A DNA stretch of 64,000 nucleotides from Chlorobaculum thiosulfatiphilum (GCF_006265165.1 NZ_VDCH01000001.1:186001-250000), one strand, 5' to 3'; counted from the stretch's first letter, positions 26,957 through 36,605 are shown. Program-made: numbers and translations. Notes: generated by a model from the sequence alone, not told the origin.

Positions 26957-28032
26957 CGCCCGGCCTCCCCTTGCGAGACCGTCACCGGCGAGCCGTCGTC
27001 GAGGTCGCTCTGGCCGCTGACGACCACCCGGTCACCGGCGGCAAGCCCCTGCAACACCTCGACGCGAGTGCCGTATTCGCCTCCGGCCACGATCTTTTTC
27101 AGCCGCGCCCTGCCGCCGCTGACGACGAACACTTCAGGCGCGGCGATGCTGCCGGTGAGCGCCCGGCGTGGAATCAGCAGCGCCTCACGCGAGGAGCCGC
27201 CGACAAAGGCCGAGCGGGCGAACATCCCTGCGCGAAACGGCGTCTCTTTCGGATTCTCCATGACCGACTCGACCCGGTAGGTGTGGTCGCGCGACGATTT
27301 GGCGCTGACGGAGAGCACCTTCGCCAGAAATTCCTTGCCCGGCCAAACGTCGGTCGTCACCTGCACCGGCATTCCCTCGGCGATGAGCGAGACCTGTTTT
27401 TCCGGAAGCGACGAGACGATTTTGAGCTTCGAGAGATCGACCATGTTGGCCACCTTCATGCCCGGCTGAACGAGGTCGCCCACCTCGACAAGCCGCGAGG
27501 TGACGACGCCCGCGAACGGGGCCTTGATGGCGGTGTCCTCCACGCGGCGGCGAGCGGAGACAAGATCGGCCTCGGCATCTTCGAGCTTGAGCCGCATCGC
27601 CTCGGCGCTCGACGCCGCCACGGCCCCCTCTTTGAGCAAGCTGCTGTAGCGCTCGAAATCGCGCCGCGCCAGCTCGCGGTTCACGCGGGCCTTGCGCAGA
27701 GCGGAGGCCGCCACCTCGTCATCGACCTTGAAAAGCGGCTGGCCCGCCGCCATCTTCTGGCCGACCTCGGAGGAGACCGAGCGGACAATGCCGGAGGTCT
27801 CGGCGTGAAGATCGACGTCGCGCCACGCCTCGACGAGCGCGACAAGGGAGAGGCTGTCGCGCACCGAAGCCACGGCGGCAGGCTCGACGCTCACGGCGAT
27901 GGCCGTCGTCGCCGATGGCTGGCTCGCGCGGACGGGCGTTGCCGTTTCTGGCTTTCTCTGCAAAGCGAGAAACGCCACGGCGGAAACCGCCACGAACAGC
28001 GCCACAGCTATGATCCGGTTCCGGTGTTTCAT
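26953..28032 (-). CDS. RND efflux periplasmic adaptor (membrane fusion protein)
   Basis: 359 aa. The N-terminal membrane anchor or signal is RIIAVALFVAVSAVAFLAL. Lipoyl half-motifs follow (VDLHAETSGIVRSVSSEVGQKMAAGQPLFKVDD), then a helical hairpin (LRKARVNRELARRDFERYSSLLKEGAV...), the second lipoyl half (IKAPFAGVVTSRLVEVGDLVQPG), and a beta-barrel with membrane-proximal domain to the C-terminus. It bridges the inner-membrane pump and an outer-membrane channel. First gene of the pair, overlapping the RND transporter by ATGA. Confidence 0.93.
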   Translation of the reverse strand: MKHRNRIIAVALFVAVSAVAFLALQRKPETATPVRASQPSATTAIAVSVEPAAVASVRDSLSLVALVEAWRDVDLHAETSGIVRSVSSEVGQKMAAGQPLFKVDDEVAASALRKARVNRELARRDFERYSSLLKEGAVAASSAEAMRLKLEDAEADLVSARRRVEDTAIKAPFAGVVTSRLVEVGDLVQPGMKVANMVDLSKLKIVSSLPEKQVSLIAEGMPVQVTTDVWPGKEFLAKVLSVSAKSSRDHTYRVESVMENPKETPFRAGMFARSAFVGGSSREALLIPRRALTGSIAAPEVFVVSGGRARLKKIVAGGEYGTRVEVLQGLAAGDRVVVSGQSDLDDGSPVTVSQGEAGR

Positions 28033-28117
28033 GGAAAAAAGATGGAAAAAATGGACGTTGTGGACGCTTGCCGCGACGCACTCTTACTGCAATGATAGGA
28101 AGTTTGGAGGAAAAAAA

Positions 28118-28142
28118 AGAAGGCGGGACTCGCCCGCCTTCT
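28118..28142 (-). terminator. Rho-independent terminator of the PhoU-domain gene
   Basis: A perfect 10-bp stem, AGAAGGCGGG with CCCGCCTTCT, and a 5-nt loop; on the minus strand it runs into a T-run of eight (A-run at 28111-28118). It stands 23 nt past the stop of the PhoU-domain gene and isolates it from the efflux genes downstream. Confidence 0.9.
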
Positions 28143-28164
28143 GAAAATTTTCAATGCCTTGAGT

Positions 28165-28893
28165 TCAGCAGAAGTGCCGGGCGATCACGCAGGAGAGTTC
28201 GGCGGTGGCGTGCACGTGCTCGACGACGGAGAGAATACCGGTGAAGTTGGTGATGTTCGAGTCGTTGACCTCGGCCTTGAGCTTCTTGACTGCCGCCTGG
28301 TACAAATCTTCGATCTCCTTCATCATGTCGAGCGTTTCGCTGGCGTGTTTCGAGTTGCCGCTGACGAACGCCTCGACCGCCTTCTTGATCATCTCGGCGG
28401 TGATGTCGCCCATCGGCTTCAGGCCATACTCGTCCTTGTGCAGCTCCTTGACATTGGCGAGCTGGATGTATTCGGTCTTGTCGGCAATGTTGAGGCAGAA
28501 CTGCGCGATCTTCTCAAGCTCCTTGAGAATCATGCCCGCATTGGCCACGATTTTCTGATCGGCCTCGCCAAGCTGCTGGAAGTTCAGGTAGGCAAGGGTC
28601 ATGTACTCGACCTCGAACTTGCCTTTCTGAATGTAGCGCTCGTCGAACTCGAATGCCGAAGCGGCCAGCGCCTTGTCCTTCTTGGTCGAAGCGCGGACGA
28701 CCAGCATCAGGTTGTTCTCGACGTTCGAGGAGAGCTTGGTGAGCTTCTGCTTGAGCGTTTCGAGCTGCTCATGCACCGGCCCCGCCGGTTTTGTGGCAAG
28801 ATTGAATTTCGAGGGGTCTATCTGGATGGTGAACGCTTTTGGAACAGCGACAGATTTTGAAGAATCGGAGGATTTCTTGCCAAACAGTGCCAT
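28165..28893 (-). CDS. PhoU-domain-like protein
   Basis: 242 aa from the ATG at 28893 (MALFGKKSSDSSKS). It is almost entirely helical, with two similar three-helix segments: LETLKQKLTKLSSNVENNLMLVVRASTKKDKALAASAFEFDERYI and EMIKKAVEAFVSGNSKHASETLDMMKEIEDLYQAAVKKLKAEV. The spacing and the acidic/basic helix pattern resemble PhoU-domain proteins, although the usual metal-cluster ExxxD motifs are degenerate. A role in phosphate signalling is inferred from fold and proximity to pst genes 2 kb away. A strong terminator follows the gene. The upstream in-frame ATG at 28968 adds residues with no domain match. Confidence 0.65.
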   Translation of the reverse strand: MALFGKKSSDSSKSVAVPKAFTIQIDPSKFNLATKPAGPVHEQLETLKQKLTKLSSNVENNLMLVVRASTKKDKALAASAFEFDERYIQKGKFEVEYMTLAYLNFQQLGEADQKIVANAGMILKELEKIAQFCLNIADKTEYIQLANVKELHKDEYGLKPMGDITAEMIKKAVEAFVSGNSKHASETLDMMKEIEDLYQAAVKKLKAEVNDSNITNFTGILSVVEHVHATAELSCVIARHFC

Positions 28894-29098
28894 GGTGGTG
28901 ATGCTCGTTGCAGAAATTGATGAGATTTTCGTCCCCTTCCATTGATTGTATATACGGAGACGGTTCAAACAGGCCCCAATTTAACTTACCGGAAGGGTTA
29001 AGACAAGCCGGAGGCTTAAAAAAAGCAAGATGGAAACCAATTCGAAATACGCACTCGATCCGGCTGAAAAATGCCCTCATCCCGCGAGCCAAACACCA

Positions 29099-29593
29099 TT
29101 ACGGCTGCGCTTGGCGCACCACCTGCCCGCGCGAGGTGAAGGAGATGCCCTGCTGCATTCCCGTGCCGATCATCACGCTTTCGACGACGGGCGGCGCGGC
29201 CTTTTTGGACGACCTCCATGCAACGAGAAAACTCGCCCCGACGCCGCCGGTTTTGTCGGACTCGTCGATCACATAGACGAGCGTTGAGACGGGGCGGACG
29301 ACGAGAGGTGTTTTCAGCATGGCGCGGATAAAGCGCCCCGAAGCGTCGTAATAGTCAACCCGCGTGACGGTGATCGGCACCTCGGGATCGGAGTTCCGGA
29401 TCGCCAGAGAGGTGGTCAGGTCAAAGGTTTTCAGCCGGTTGCCGACAAAGATGTGCGAGTACGACGGCACATAGACCGTCTGCCCCGTCGAGAAGGGCAA
29501 CGGCTCGGCAACGGCTGCCATCAACGGCGCGACGAGAAGCGCAAAGGCGGCAAGAGCGGATGTGAAGAGCGGGAATCTGAGGACAAGTTTCAT
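29099..29593 (-). CDS. Exported DUF3124 protein
   Basis: 164 aa from the ATG at 29593, where a signal peptide begins (MKLVLRFPLFTSALAAFALLVAPLMAAVAEP). The mature protein matches DUF3124 almost motif by motif: GQTVYVPSYSHIFVG, LTTSLAIRNSD, ITVTRVDYYDASGRFIR, YVIDESDKTGGVGASFLVAW, and VMIGTGMQQGISFTSRG. The family is a beta-sandwich of unknown function in the periplasm. It is monocistronic by spacing: 205 bp from the PhoU-like gene and over 300 bp from the next gene. Confidence 0.82.
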   Translation of the reverse strand: MKLVLRFPLFTSALAAFALLVAPLMAAVAEPLPFSTGQTVYVPSYSHIFVGNRLKTFDLTTSLAIRNSDPEVPITVTRVDYYDASGRFIRAMLKTPLVVRPVSTLVYVIDESDKTGGVGASFLVAWRSSKKAAPPVVESVMIGTGMQQGISFTSRGQVVRQAQP

Positions 29594-29913
29594 GGCGGTT
29601 GCGGCTAAGGTGACGATGTGGCTCATTCAGCGCAGGCTGTGAGTTCAAGGTAGCATTTCCGGCGGAGAGTGCGCAAATTGGATGGGTGGAAATCAGGGGA
29701 TTTGGTGAATGCAGAAACAATCGAAGCGATCAACTCCGCGCGACTCGACGAGCTTCAAACAGCAAGCTCCTTAAAAAATCTGATTGACAAATTAAATGCG
29801 GATGATCAAATTCACCACCCGCATCAGGCGGGATTAGCGGAGAGAAAAATCGGGTAAGCACGGCAATAAACTGGATGCTAAATGGAAAGCCCCGATTTCT
29901 CAGGGCTTATCAT
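29594..29913. other. Intergenic region, no gene supported
   Basis: About 320 bp. A small plus-strand frame around 29669-29857 has no Shine-Dalgarno or family match. The right end holds the hairpin listed next; the left end should carry the DUF3124 promoter. AT content rises toward the nuclease gene. Confidence 0.5.
29887..29908 (-). terminator. Short hairpin after the orphan nuclease gene
   Basis: AAGCCC pairs with GGGCTT around a 10-nt loop, placed immediately beyond the stop of the minus-strand nuclease gene. The T-run is weak, so termination is plausible but not certain. Confidence 0.45.
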
Positions 29914-31008
29914 TTATTCTGCTCCTGCTTCGTGCTTTTCATAGTAATCGATCGTCGCAAGAATTCTGTCTGCATTCAAGTATAAATCAGTAACCTTATC
30001 AAGCGGTATTCGCTCTTCATTCTTTTGCGCATCAAAAACCCCAAGGTATTTTTGCTTTGTATTGAACCATAAGCGACATATTGGTTTTCTGTTGTTGTCA
30101 TCAAGAAGTATTCCCATATAAGACTTAGTATCCCGATGGGCAACTCTTTCAGGATTCACCTTCCGTGAACAGATGGCAACAATGACTCTATAGCCATCAA
30201 GCTCTTCTTCTGTAGTTATAATACCATGGTCATTTTCCGGGATCACTTGGACAACAGTATCCTCGCCATCGTTTTTAATATTTGAATTGACCGAATGCTC
30301 TAAAGCAGACCTTAATCGATCATCTATTTTATCATTTATAAACACTCGAAATGCCTTTGAAACCAACGGAGTGAAATATTCTTTCATCGCCACAGTAAAC
30401 AAGCCTTTTGGTGATGTTCTTTTGAAAAAAAACCGAACAAGCTCTTCGCTCGGATTTTCAACTTCTGCTGTTATCACCTTCTTTATTTCTGAGGTGTACT
30501 TCAGCTCAGAGGCCGTACTAAGCATACGATCAAGATCAAAACCTTCCTTCGCCATTTTTTTAATCTCGGCATTTGTCAAATCTTTTTGGCGCTCAAGATC
30601 GATTTCTAAAAATGGCTTCTCATCCATCTTGTTAGGCTCGTCAAGATCCGAAAAAAACCAATATTTTGTACCATTGGTAAGAATAGATATTCTTGCCTTC
30701 GTCACCGAGAAATATCGATAAAGCTGACTCATGTTTTCCGTACTCAGATCAGCACAAGCTTTTTTGCATTCAATTAAAATACATGGCTCATCATCTTTCA
30801 TAATAGCATAATCAACTTTTTCGCCCTTCTTCGATCCAAAGTCTGCTGTAAACTCAGGCACAACCTCTTTTGGATTGAAAATATCATACCCAAGCGCGTC
30901 AATGAATGGCATGACCAGAGCGTTTTTTGTCGCTTCCTCTGTCTGCAAATGCTCCTTGATTTTAGGAATACGCTGAGAGAGTGCAAGGATTTTTTCATTA
31001 AAACTCAT
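29914..31008 (-). CDS. HsdR N-terminal-like nuclease protein (COG4748-like)
   Basis: 364 aa. Residues 20-130 resemble the N-terminal nuclease domain of type I R subunits: EEATKNALVMPFIDALGYDIFNPKEVVPEF, then VDYAIMKDDEPCILIECKK (D...ExK catalytic core) and MSQLYRYFSVTKARISILTNG. No helicase motor follows. The C-terminal third (GYRVIVAICSRKVNPERVAHRDTKSYMGILLDD, KPICRLWFN) matches the standalone nuclease-like family. The gene is AT-rich against its neighbours, suggesting recent acquisition. It is separated by a terminator from the pst operon. A defence role is likely by family but unproven. Confidence 0.78.
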   Translation of the reverse strand: MSFNEKILALSQRIPKIKEHLQTEEATKNALVMPFIDALGYDIFNPKEVVPEFTADFGSKKGEKVDYAIMKDDEPCILIECKKACADLSTENMSQLYRYFSVTKARISILTNGTKYWFFSDLDEPNKMDEKPFLEIDLERQKDLTNAEIKKMAKEGFDLDRMLSTASELKYTSEIKKVITAEVENPSEELVRFFFKRTSPKGLFTVAMKEYFTPLVSKAFRVFINDKIDDRLRSALEHSVNSNIKNDGEDTVVQVIPENDHGIITTEEELDGYRVIVAICSRKVNPERVAHRDTKSYMGILLDDNNRKPICRLWFNTKQKYLGVFDAQKNEERIPLDKVTDLYLNADRILATIDYYEKHEAGAE

Positions 31009-31132
31009 AAAACACTCCGATGATTATCCGAATGGATAGGGGGTTCAAAAAAGCAGTATGGCTTTGGCCAACACAAGTTTAATTGTACGAAATAATCCTG
31101 AGATTTGACAAGAGTCCACCCCCCACAACAAA

Positions 31133-31172
31133 AAAATCCCGCCACCGGAGCACACATTCCGATGGCGGGATT
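31133..31172 (-). terminator. Rho-independent terminator of the pst-phoU operon
   Basis: AATCCCGCCA pairs with TGGCGGGATT across an AT-containing loop. On the minus strand the stem runs into a T-run (A-run at about 31129-31136). It lies about 40 nt past the phoU stop. Confidence 0.85.
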
Positions 31173-31212
31173 CATCTCGTTTCAGCCGCTTCTGCGGCTT
31201 ATGTAAAACCCC

Positions 31213-31899
31213 TCAGTCCTTGAGCGACTGGATCAGTTTTTCGAAGGTGTCGTCGCTGTGGCGGACTATTTCGCCGGTGACGAGGTAGATCACCTCGAGG
31301 GCAATCCGGGTGGCATGGTCGGCCATGCGCTCGATGTAGCGCGAAACACTCAACACGGCAAGCAACTGCTCGGTGTCGGTGTTGCAGGACTTCATGGCAT
31401 CGGCAACCTTTTTGAAGACGGAACGATGCATGGTATCGACCTCCTCGTCCATCGCGCAGACTTTGTCGGCAAGCGGCCGGTCTCTGTTGATGAAGGCTTC
31501 GATCGCTTGCCGTACCATGGTGGCCGACAGAATTCCCATCTTTTCGAACTCGTAACGCTCCATGACCTCCTCGCCGAGTTCAGGCATGCGCTCGATGATG
31601 TGCACGGCCAGGTCACCAATGCGTTCGAGGTCGTCGTTGATCTTGATGATTGTCACCATCGAGCGCAAATCGCGGGCAACCGGCTGATGCAGGGCAAGAA
31701 ATTCAAGGCACTGCTCTTCGAGACGCACCTCGGCCTGGTCGATCTCGTCATCGACGATCCTGATCTTCCGGGCAGTCTGAATATCTTTGTGCGTTACCGC
31801 ATACAGGGCTTCGTTAAAATTTTGCAACACCTTCTCGGAAAGCTGAACGAGGGCTTCCGAAAGTTCCTTGATATACTCGTGCACGGGTCTTTCCGACAT
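31213..31899 (-). CDS. phoU: Phosphate signalling regulator PhoU
   Basis: 228 aa, canonical length. Two PhoU repeats carry the metal-binding signatures: RKIRIVDDEIDQAEVRLEEQCLEFLALHQPVARDLR with ERIGDLAVHI in the first, and CAMDEEVDTMHRSVFKKV with YIERMADHATRIALEVIYLVTGE in the second. PhoU mediates between the PstSCAB transporter and the PhoR kinase and limits phosphate uptake. It is the last gene of the operon, 18 bp after pstB. No phoB/phoR gene is in the window. Confidence 0.95.
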   Translation of the reverse strand: MSERPVHEYIKELSEALVQLSEKVLQNFNEALYAVTHKDIQTARKIRIVDDEIDQAEVRLEEQCLEFLALHQPVARDLRSMVTIIKINDDLERIGDLAVHIIERMPELGEEVMERYEFEKMGILSATMVRQAIEAFINRDRPLADKVCAMDEEVDTMHRSVFKKVADAMKSCNTDTEQLLAVLSVSRYIERMADHATRIALEVIYLVTGEIVRHSDDTFEKLIQSLKD

Positions 31900-31917
31900 G
31901 GCGCTGATAGTGTTTCG

Positions 31918-32772
31918 TTAGCTGAATCTTCCGGTAATGTAATCCTCAGTCATCTGATCCTTTGGCCTGGTGAAGAGCTGCGCGGTCGGCGCGTGTTCGA
32001 CGAGCACACCCTCGTAGAAAAACATGGTGGAGTCCGACACCCTCGACGCCTGCTGCATGTTGTGCGTCACGATCATGATGGTGTAGCTGCCGCGAAGCTC
32101 CTGGATGAGATCCTCGATCTTGGCCGTGGCTTTCGGGTCGAGCGCCGAGGTTGGCTCGTCGAGCAGCAGAATCTCCGGCTCCACGGCCAGTGTGCGGGCC
32201 ACGCACAGGCGCTGTTGCTGGCCGCCCGACAGGCCGAGCGCGTTCTTGTCGAGCCGGTCGCTCACCTCGTCCCAGAGCGCGGCCTTGCGGAGGCTCTTTT
32301 CGACGAGGCCGTCCAGCGTCTTTTTGTCCTTCACGCCATGCAGGCGCGGCCCGTAGGCGATATTGTCGTAAATCGATTTCGGGAAAGGATTCGGCTTCTG
32401 GAACACCATGCCGATCTTCTTGCGAAGGAGCACTTCGTCGATGAATTTACCATAAACATCCTCGCCGTCAAACATGAGCGCGCCGGTGGTGTGGCAGTTC
32501 GGAATGAGGTCGTTCATCCGGTTGATCGCCCGGAGGAAGGTGCTCTTGCCGCAGCCGCTGGGGCCGATGATAGCCGTGACGTATTTCGAGAGAATATCGG
32601 CATTGACCTTCTTGACCGCTTCGAACTCGCCGTAGTAGATCGAAAAGTTCTTCGCCACGACGTGCGGCACGCCCCCGCCCGAAATCTTCTTGCGTTCCGG
32701 CGGCAGGTAGATGTCGAGTGCGGCAGACTGGCTGTTCTTTTTTATCTCTGTTGCTTCAAGGGACATTGGCAT
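31918..32772 (-). CDS. pstB: Phosphate ABC transporter ATP-binding protein
   Basis: 284 aa. Walker [11 protein letters not shown]-loop region [21 protein letters not shown] (the PNPFP typical of PstB), signature [16 protein letters not shown], Walker [12 protein letters not shown] and the switch His in VTHNMQQA. The N-terminal ~30 residues ([24 protein letters not shown]) are an extension relative to E. coli PstB. It energises phosphate import with PstCA. The start lies 5 nt past the pstA stop; GGGTAAG serves as both stop and probable ribosome site. Confidence 0.95.
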   Translation of the reverse strand: MPMSLEATEIKKNSQSAALDIYLPPERKKISGGGVPHVVAKNFSIYYGEFEAVKKVNADILSKYVTAIIGPSGCGKSTFLRAINRMNDLIPNCHTTGALMFDGEDVYGKFIDEVLLRKKIGMVFQKPNPFPKSIYDNIAYGPRLHGVKDKKTLDGLVEKSLRKAALWDEVSDRLDKNALGLSGGQQQRLCVARTLAVEPEILLLDEPTSALDPKATAKIEDLIQELRGSYTIMIVTHNMQQASRVSDSTMFFYEGVLVEHAPTAQLFTRPKDQMTEDYITGRFS

Positions 32773-32777
32773 GGGTC

Positions 32778-34124
32778 TTACCCTTTAAGTTTTTTGGATA
32801 TGCGCGCCCTGAGAATGATGGCGGACAGGTTGAGCAGAAGCACGACCGTCACCAGCGCCAGCACCATTCCGTACTGGACATGGCGAATTTCGGCGGCGGC
32901 TTCATGCTCGCTTGCGAGGTTGTAGATATTCCAGGAGAGTGCCGGCGTGGGCGACGAAAGCACGTCACCGAGGCCGATGGCCGCGCCGACGCTGACCGCC
33001 GCCGTGAAGATGATCGGCGCGGTTTCGCCCGCCGCCCTGCCGAGACTGATGACGCCGCCGGTGAGGATGCCCGGCATGGCCGCCGGAAGAATCACCGTGA
33101 CAATCGTGTTCCACTTGGTCGAACCGAGGCCAAGCGACGCCTCCTTGTAGGTTTTCGGCACGGACAGAATCGCCTCCTCCGAGGCGCGGATGATGGTCGG
33201 CAGAATCATGATGGCCAAGGTCAGCGAACCGGCCAGCACACTTTTCGACTCCGACACGTGCAGCGTGTTGATGAAAAAGGCCAGGCCGAACAGGCCGAAC
33301 ACGATGCTCGGCACACCGGCCAGCGTACTGTTGGCGCTGCGCAACATGCTGGTCAGAAAACCGTCGCGGGCGTACTCGGTGAAATAGACCGCCGCGATCA
33401 CGCCAAGCGGAAAGGCGAAGACCATCGCGCCGATGGCAAGAAAGATGGTGCCCTGGATTTCAGGCCAGATACCACCGAAAAAGTGCGCGTCAAGCGAGTT
33501 GTCGGTGATGAAACCCCAATAGAAGGTCCATTCGGGCAGCATCATTTTATCGATATTCTCCTCGACATAAGGAAAAAGCCTCACCAGCGAAGTTCCGGCA
33601 AAACTGGCCGCGCGGCTCACATCGTAGGGCTTGGCGATCACGTCGGGGTTGGAGTAGTCCCACTTCTGTTCGTAGAGCAGATTGTGCAGCTTTTCCTCGG
33701 CCTTGTCCCATCGGGTCTGGCCGAAACGGAAGCGGGCGAGTTCAGGCTGTTCCTCGCCGGGCAGCGGGCCAAGCAGGGCGCGGAGCGCGGCCTTCACCTG
33801 CTCGTAGCTGTCGCGATACTGATCCTGACGCTCCGGCGGCATCTGTTCGAGTTCCTTGTCGAAGCTGGCGAGCATGTCGAACGCCTTCTGGCGGTAGTTG
33901 CTCGAGAGCGCCACCTCTTTTTCGAGTTCACGGGCCGCGCCGTGATGAAACTCCGTGAAAAGCAGTTTCCGGTGCTCGATCGTGCCTTTGAAGACAACCG
34001 CGCCCACGCCTTTGGTGACAATGGGAAAAAGCACGACCAGCAGCGCCAGGCCCATGATCACGATCGAACCGATACCAAGGGCGGTAAATGAGCGGTCGAG
34101 AAGCTTTCGAGTGCCGAGATTCAT
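32778..34124 (-). CDS. pstA: Phosphate ABC transporter permease PstA
   Basis: 448 aa from the ATG at 34124 ([17 protein letters not shown]). Longer than E. coli PstA (about 296 aa) because of a ~160-residue periplasmic segment after helix 1 ([20 protein letters not shown] through LWTQ-like helices to [10 protein letters not shown]). The permease core follows: [36 protein letters not shown], then the EAA loop [30 protein letters not shown]. It forms the transmembrane channel with PstC. It follows pstC by 28 bp. Confidence 0.93.
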   Translation of the reverse strand: MNLGTRKLLDRSFTALGIGSIVIMGLALLVVLFPIVTKGVGAVVFKGTIEHRKLLFTEFHHGAARELEKEVALSSNYRQKAFDMLASFDKELEQMPPERQDQYRDSYEQVKAALRALLGPLPGEEQPELARFRFGQTRWDKAEEKLHNLLYEQKWDYSNPDVIAKPYDVSRAASFAGTSLVRLFPYVEENIDKMMLPEWTFYWGFITDNSLDAHFFGGIWPEIQGTIFLAIGAMVFAFPLGVIAAVYFTEYARDGFLTSMLRSANSTLAGVPSIVFGLFGLAFFINTLHVSESKSVLAGSLTLAIMILPTIIRASEEAILSVPKTYKEASLGLGSTKWNTIVTVILPAAMPGILTGGVISLGRAAGETAPIIFTAAVSVGAAIGLGDVLSSPTPALSWNIYNLASEHEAAAEIRHVQYGMVLALVTVVLLLNLSAIILRARISKKLKG

Positions 34125-34152
34125 AAGTTCACAACGTTGAATTGAATTGGCG

Positions 34153-35334
34153 TCACTGGCCGGAGAGAATCTTGCGCTGGCGGACGACAATCCGCTCGCT
34201 GATGAGGTTGCTCACGAAGCTGACGACCAGGAGAATCAGGCCCATCGCGAAAAGCACATGGAAGCGGGCCGAGCCGGTCACCTGATCGGCTTCGCCCATG
34301 TCACCGGCAATCGTTGCCGTGAGGGTGCGCACCGAATCGAGGTAATTGAAGAACGGGTCGGGAATGTGCGACGAGTTGCCCGATGCCATCCAGACCACCA
34401 TCGTCTCGCCAAGGGCGCGCATGATGCCGAGGATGACCGCGGCGAGAATGCCGCTGCTGGCCGCCGGAAGCACCGTCTTGACGATGGTTTCGGCCCTGGT
34501 CGCTCCAAGCGCGTAGCTCCCCTCGCGAAGTTCCCGCCCAACCGCCTGGAGCGCGTCTTCGGAGACGCTGACGATGGTCGGCAGCGCCATGAAGCTCAGG
34601 ATGATCGAGACGTTCAGGGCGTTGGTGCCGCTCATGATCTCAAGGCCGTGCAACTGATTGCCGACGAAGTAGAGAAGCACGAGGGCGACCGCACCGAAAA
34701 GCATGCCGACACCGATATGCGCTGTTTTCTTCATCGACTCTTTGGCAAGCGGAGCGGTCAGAAGATCGGAAACCACAATGACCAGAAGCAAAAGAAAAGG
34801 CGCGGCGATGATCCACCAGGCCCACATCAGAATCGGGCCGCCGGAGTTCTGCAAGAGCGGCGCGAAGACGACGAGGGCGAAAAAGCCGTAGGCGACCGAC
34901 GGAATGGCGGCGAGCATCTCGATCACCGGTTTGACGTACTGCCGCACGGTGAACGGGAGAACATCGGAGAGGCAGATCGAGGCGATGATGCCCATCGGCA
35001 CGGCGATCAGGGCAGAGCCGACCGTCACCATGAGGCTGCCGTAAATGATGGCCAGAGCGCCGAACCGGGGCGGATCGTCCGCCGGATACCACCCGCTGCT
35101 GGTGAAAAACTCCTGAAAACCCTGGAGACGAAAGAAGGGAACGGCGTCGCGAGCGACGAACCAGAAGATGAAGAGAACGACAATGGCGACAAACGAAGCG
35201 ATCAGAAAAAGAGTTGCCTCCCCGCTTTTCTGCGAGATTTTCTGAAGCTTGCGTTTTCGCGCACTGACGATGAAAACGGATGACCTGCCCTGCTTCGATG
35301 CTCCGTCATCACTCATACCGCTGCTGTTTTGCAT
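34153..35334 (-). CDS. pstC: Phosphate ABC transporter permease PstC
   Basis: About 393 aa from the ATG at 35334; another ATG lies at 35316 and both lack an ideal ribosome site. Helix 1 is GEATLFLIASFVAIVVLFIFWFVARDAVPFF. The core includes FTVRQYVKPVIEMLAAIPSVAYGFFALVVFAP and the EAA loop REGSYALGATRAETIVKTVLPAASSGILAA, typical PstC motifs. Two PstC-specific elements, FFTSSGWYPADDPPRFGALAIIYGSL and SGNSSHIPDPFFNYLDSVRT, are present. First permease of the operon; a GC-rich inverted repeat separates it from pstS1. Confidence 0.94.
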   Translation of the reverse strand: MQNSSGMSDDGASKQGRSSVFIVSARKRKLQKISQKSGEATLFLIASFVAIVVLFIFWFVARDAVPFFRLQGFQEFFTSSGWYPADDPPRFGALAIIYGSLMVTVGSALIAVPMGIIASICLSDVLPFTVRQYVKPVIEMLAAIPSVAYGFFALVVFAPLLQNSGGPILMWAWWIIAAPFLLLLVIVVSDLLTAPLAKESMKKTAHIGVGMLFGAVALVLLYFVGNQLHGLEIMSGTNALNVSIILSFMALPTIVSVSEDALQAVGRELREGSYALGATRAETIVKTVLPAASSGILAAVILGIMRALGETMVVWMASGNSSHIPDPFFNYLDSVRTLTATIAGDMGEADQVTGSARFHVLFAMGLILLVVSFVSNLISERIVVRQRKILSGQ

Positions 35335-35520
35335 CCTGTCGACCTGTATGGTTTGGTACTCCTGAACACATTCCGCAAGCTGGCCTGTAAGCCGCAATTG
35401 GAGGTTGTTCTCTCAAGACGCCCCAAATGTAACAGGCTTCCCGTGAAGAAAAAAATACCTGTGTGTTACAACTCTGGAAACAAATGAGGATCACTTGCGC
35501 TCGCACGACCGTCACCGTCC

Positions 35521-35563
35521 GGAATCTTGCAGCCATCAACAAAAACGGCGGCTGCAAGATTCC
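35521..35563 (-). terminator. Inverted repeat between pstS1 and pstC
   Basis: A perfect 14-bp stem: GGAATCTTGCAGCC at 35521-35534 and GGCTGCAAGATTCC at 35550-35563, loop of 15 nt. On the minus strand no T-run follows. It sits directly after the pstS1 stop and before pstC, so it may attenuate transcription or protect the pstS1 mRNA 3' end, giving more binding protein than permease. Confidence 0.6.
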
Positions 35564-35597
35564 GCGCCGTGCTCACGACGGTCGGACGGTGGATGAA

Positions 35598-36416
35598 TCA
35601 GTATCTGGAAATGTACCCCAGCTCCCTGATGATGCGCTTTCCATCCGGAGTTTTCGGCAGATCGACGAACTTGCCGACCATGCCGGCGGGGCGGCCATTG
35701 GTGTACATGTAAAGTTCGCGGGCAAGCTTGTAGCTCTTGTTTTTGACCGTTGCGGCGGAAGGAAAGACCCCGTTGACGGCGACCTTCTTGACCGAAGCGT
35801 CGAGATAACCGAAGCCAACGAAACCAATAGCGCCGCGCGTCTGCGAAACCCTGTTCTTCACCGCGCCGTTGCTGGCCTGGGTTTCGGCGTTGCGAACCAC
35901 CTGGCGGCCTTTCATGACCAAATCCTTGAAGGTCTCCTGCGTACCGCTGTTCGACTCGCGCTGGATCACCACGATCGGAAAGTTGGGGCCGCCAACCTGC
36001 CTCCAATTATTGACTCGTCCCGAAAAAATGTCGCCAATCTGGGCCGCCGTGAGGTTACGAACAGGGTTGGAGGGATGGACGATCATGGCCAGGCCGTCAA
36101 GCGCCACGACATTGGCGACGGGGTTGATCCGTCTCGCCCTGGCGGCGGCGATTTCCTGCGGCTTCATCGAGCGCGACATATCGGCGATATCGCAGCTCCC
36201 GTTGATGAGGCTCTTGGCTCCGTTACCCGATCCCGATTCGCTCACCGTTACCGGAACCTTGTATTTTTTCATAAAATACGCGGCAAACGATTTGGCGATC
36301 GGGCCAACGGTGGTCGAGCCGTCGATCACGATTCCTTTGGTTGCCGCCCCGGCATTGCCGACCACGGTCATGGCCATGATCGCCATCGATGTCAAAACTG
36401 CGCCAAGCTTTCTCAT
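35598..36416 (-). CDS. pstS: Phosphate-binding periplasmic protein, copy 1
   Basis: 272 aa. AAGGAG stands 7 nt before the ATG. The signal peptide is MRKLGAVLTSMAIMAMTVVGNAGAA. Phosphate-site motifs: IDGSTTVGPIAKSF, SESGSGNGAKSLI, CDIADMSRSMK, VVALDGLAMIVHP and IQRESNSGTQETF, the RxxSGT loop. The C-terminus (LPKTPDGKRIIRELGYI) is standard. It captures periplasmic phosphate for PstCAB. It is clearly a paralogue of the upstream copy, sharing these motifs nearly identically, and the two are separated by a strong terminator. Confidence 0.94.
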   Translation of the reverse strand: MRKLGAVLTSMAIMAMTVVGNAGAATKGIVIDGSTTVGPIAKSFAAYFMKKYKVPVTVSESGSGNGAKSLINGSCDIADMSRSMKPQEIAAARARRINPVANVVALDGLAMIVHPSNPVRNLTAAQIGDIFSGRVNNWRQVGGPNFPIVVIQRESNSGTQETFKDLVMKGRQVVRNAETQASNGAVKNRVSQTRGAIGFVGFGYLDASVKKVAVNGVFPSAATVKNKSYKLARELYMYTNGRPAGMVGKFVDLPKTPDGKRIIRELGYISRY

Positions 36417-36569
36417 TCGTTACTCCTTGTCTGTTTGAAATGACTTCATGTGCCGGAAATTAATGAATGACGCTCCGGTTTACAAACGGCACAGATAGCT
36501 CCGACAGACCGACAAAAAAGCAGGAAAAGCTCGGCGCTCAAACCAGCCTCGATTAAGGACTAAAAAGAA

Positions 36570-36605
36570 AAAGGCTGTTCCGGCAGCGTAACCGGAACAG
36601 CCTTT
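36570..36605 (-). terminator. Strong terminator between the two pstS genes
   Basis: A perfect 14-bp stem (AAAGGCTGTTCCGG with CCGGAACAGCCTTT) and 8-nt loop, followed on the minus strand by TTTTCTTTTTA. It lies 43 nt past the stop of pstS copy 2, so the first pstS is probably a separate high-level transcript. Confidence 0.9.

Noticed and set aside
23690-27280. Two long plus-strand frames opposite the RND pump gene
   Set aside because: Asp/Glu/His-rich low-complexity translations that mirror codon bias of the efflux gene.
29669-29857. 62-codon plus-strand frame
   Set aside because: No ribosome site, no similarity, lies in a promoter-type intergenic region.
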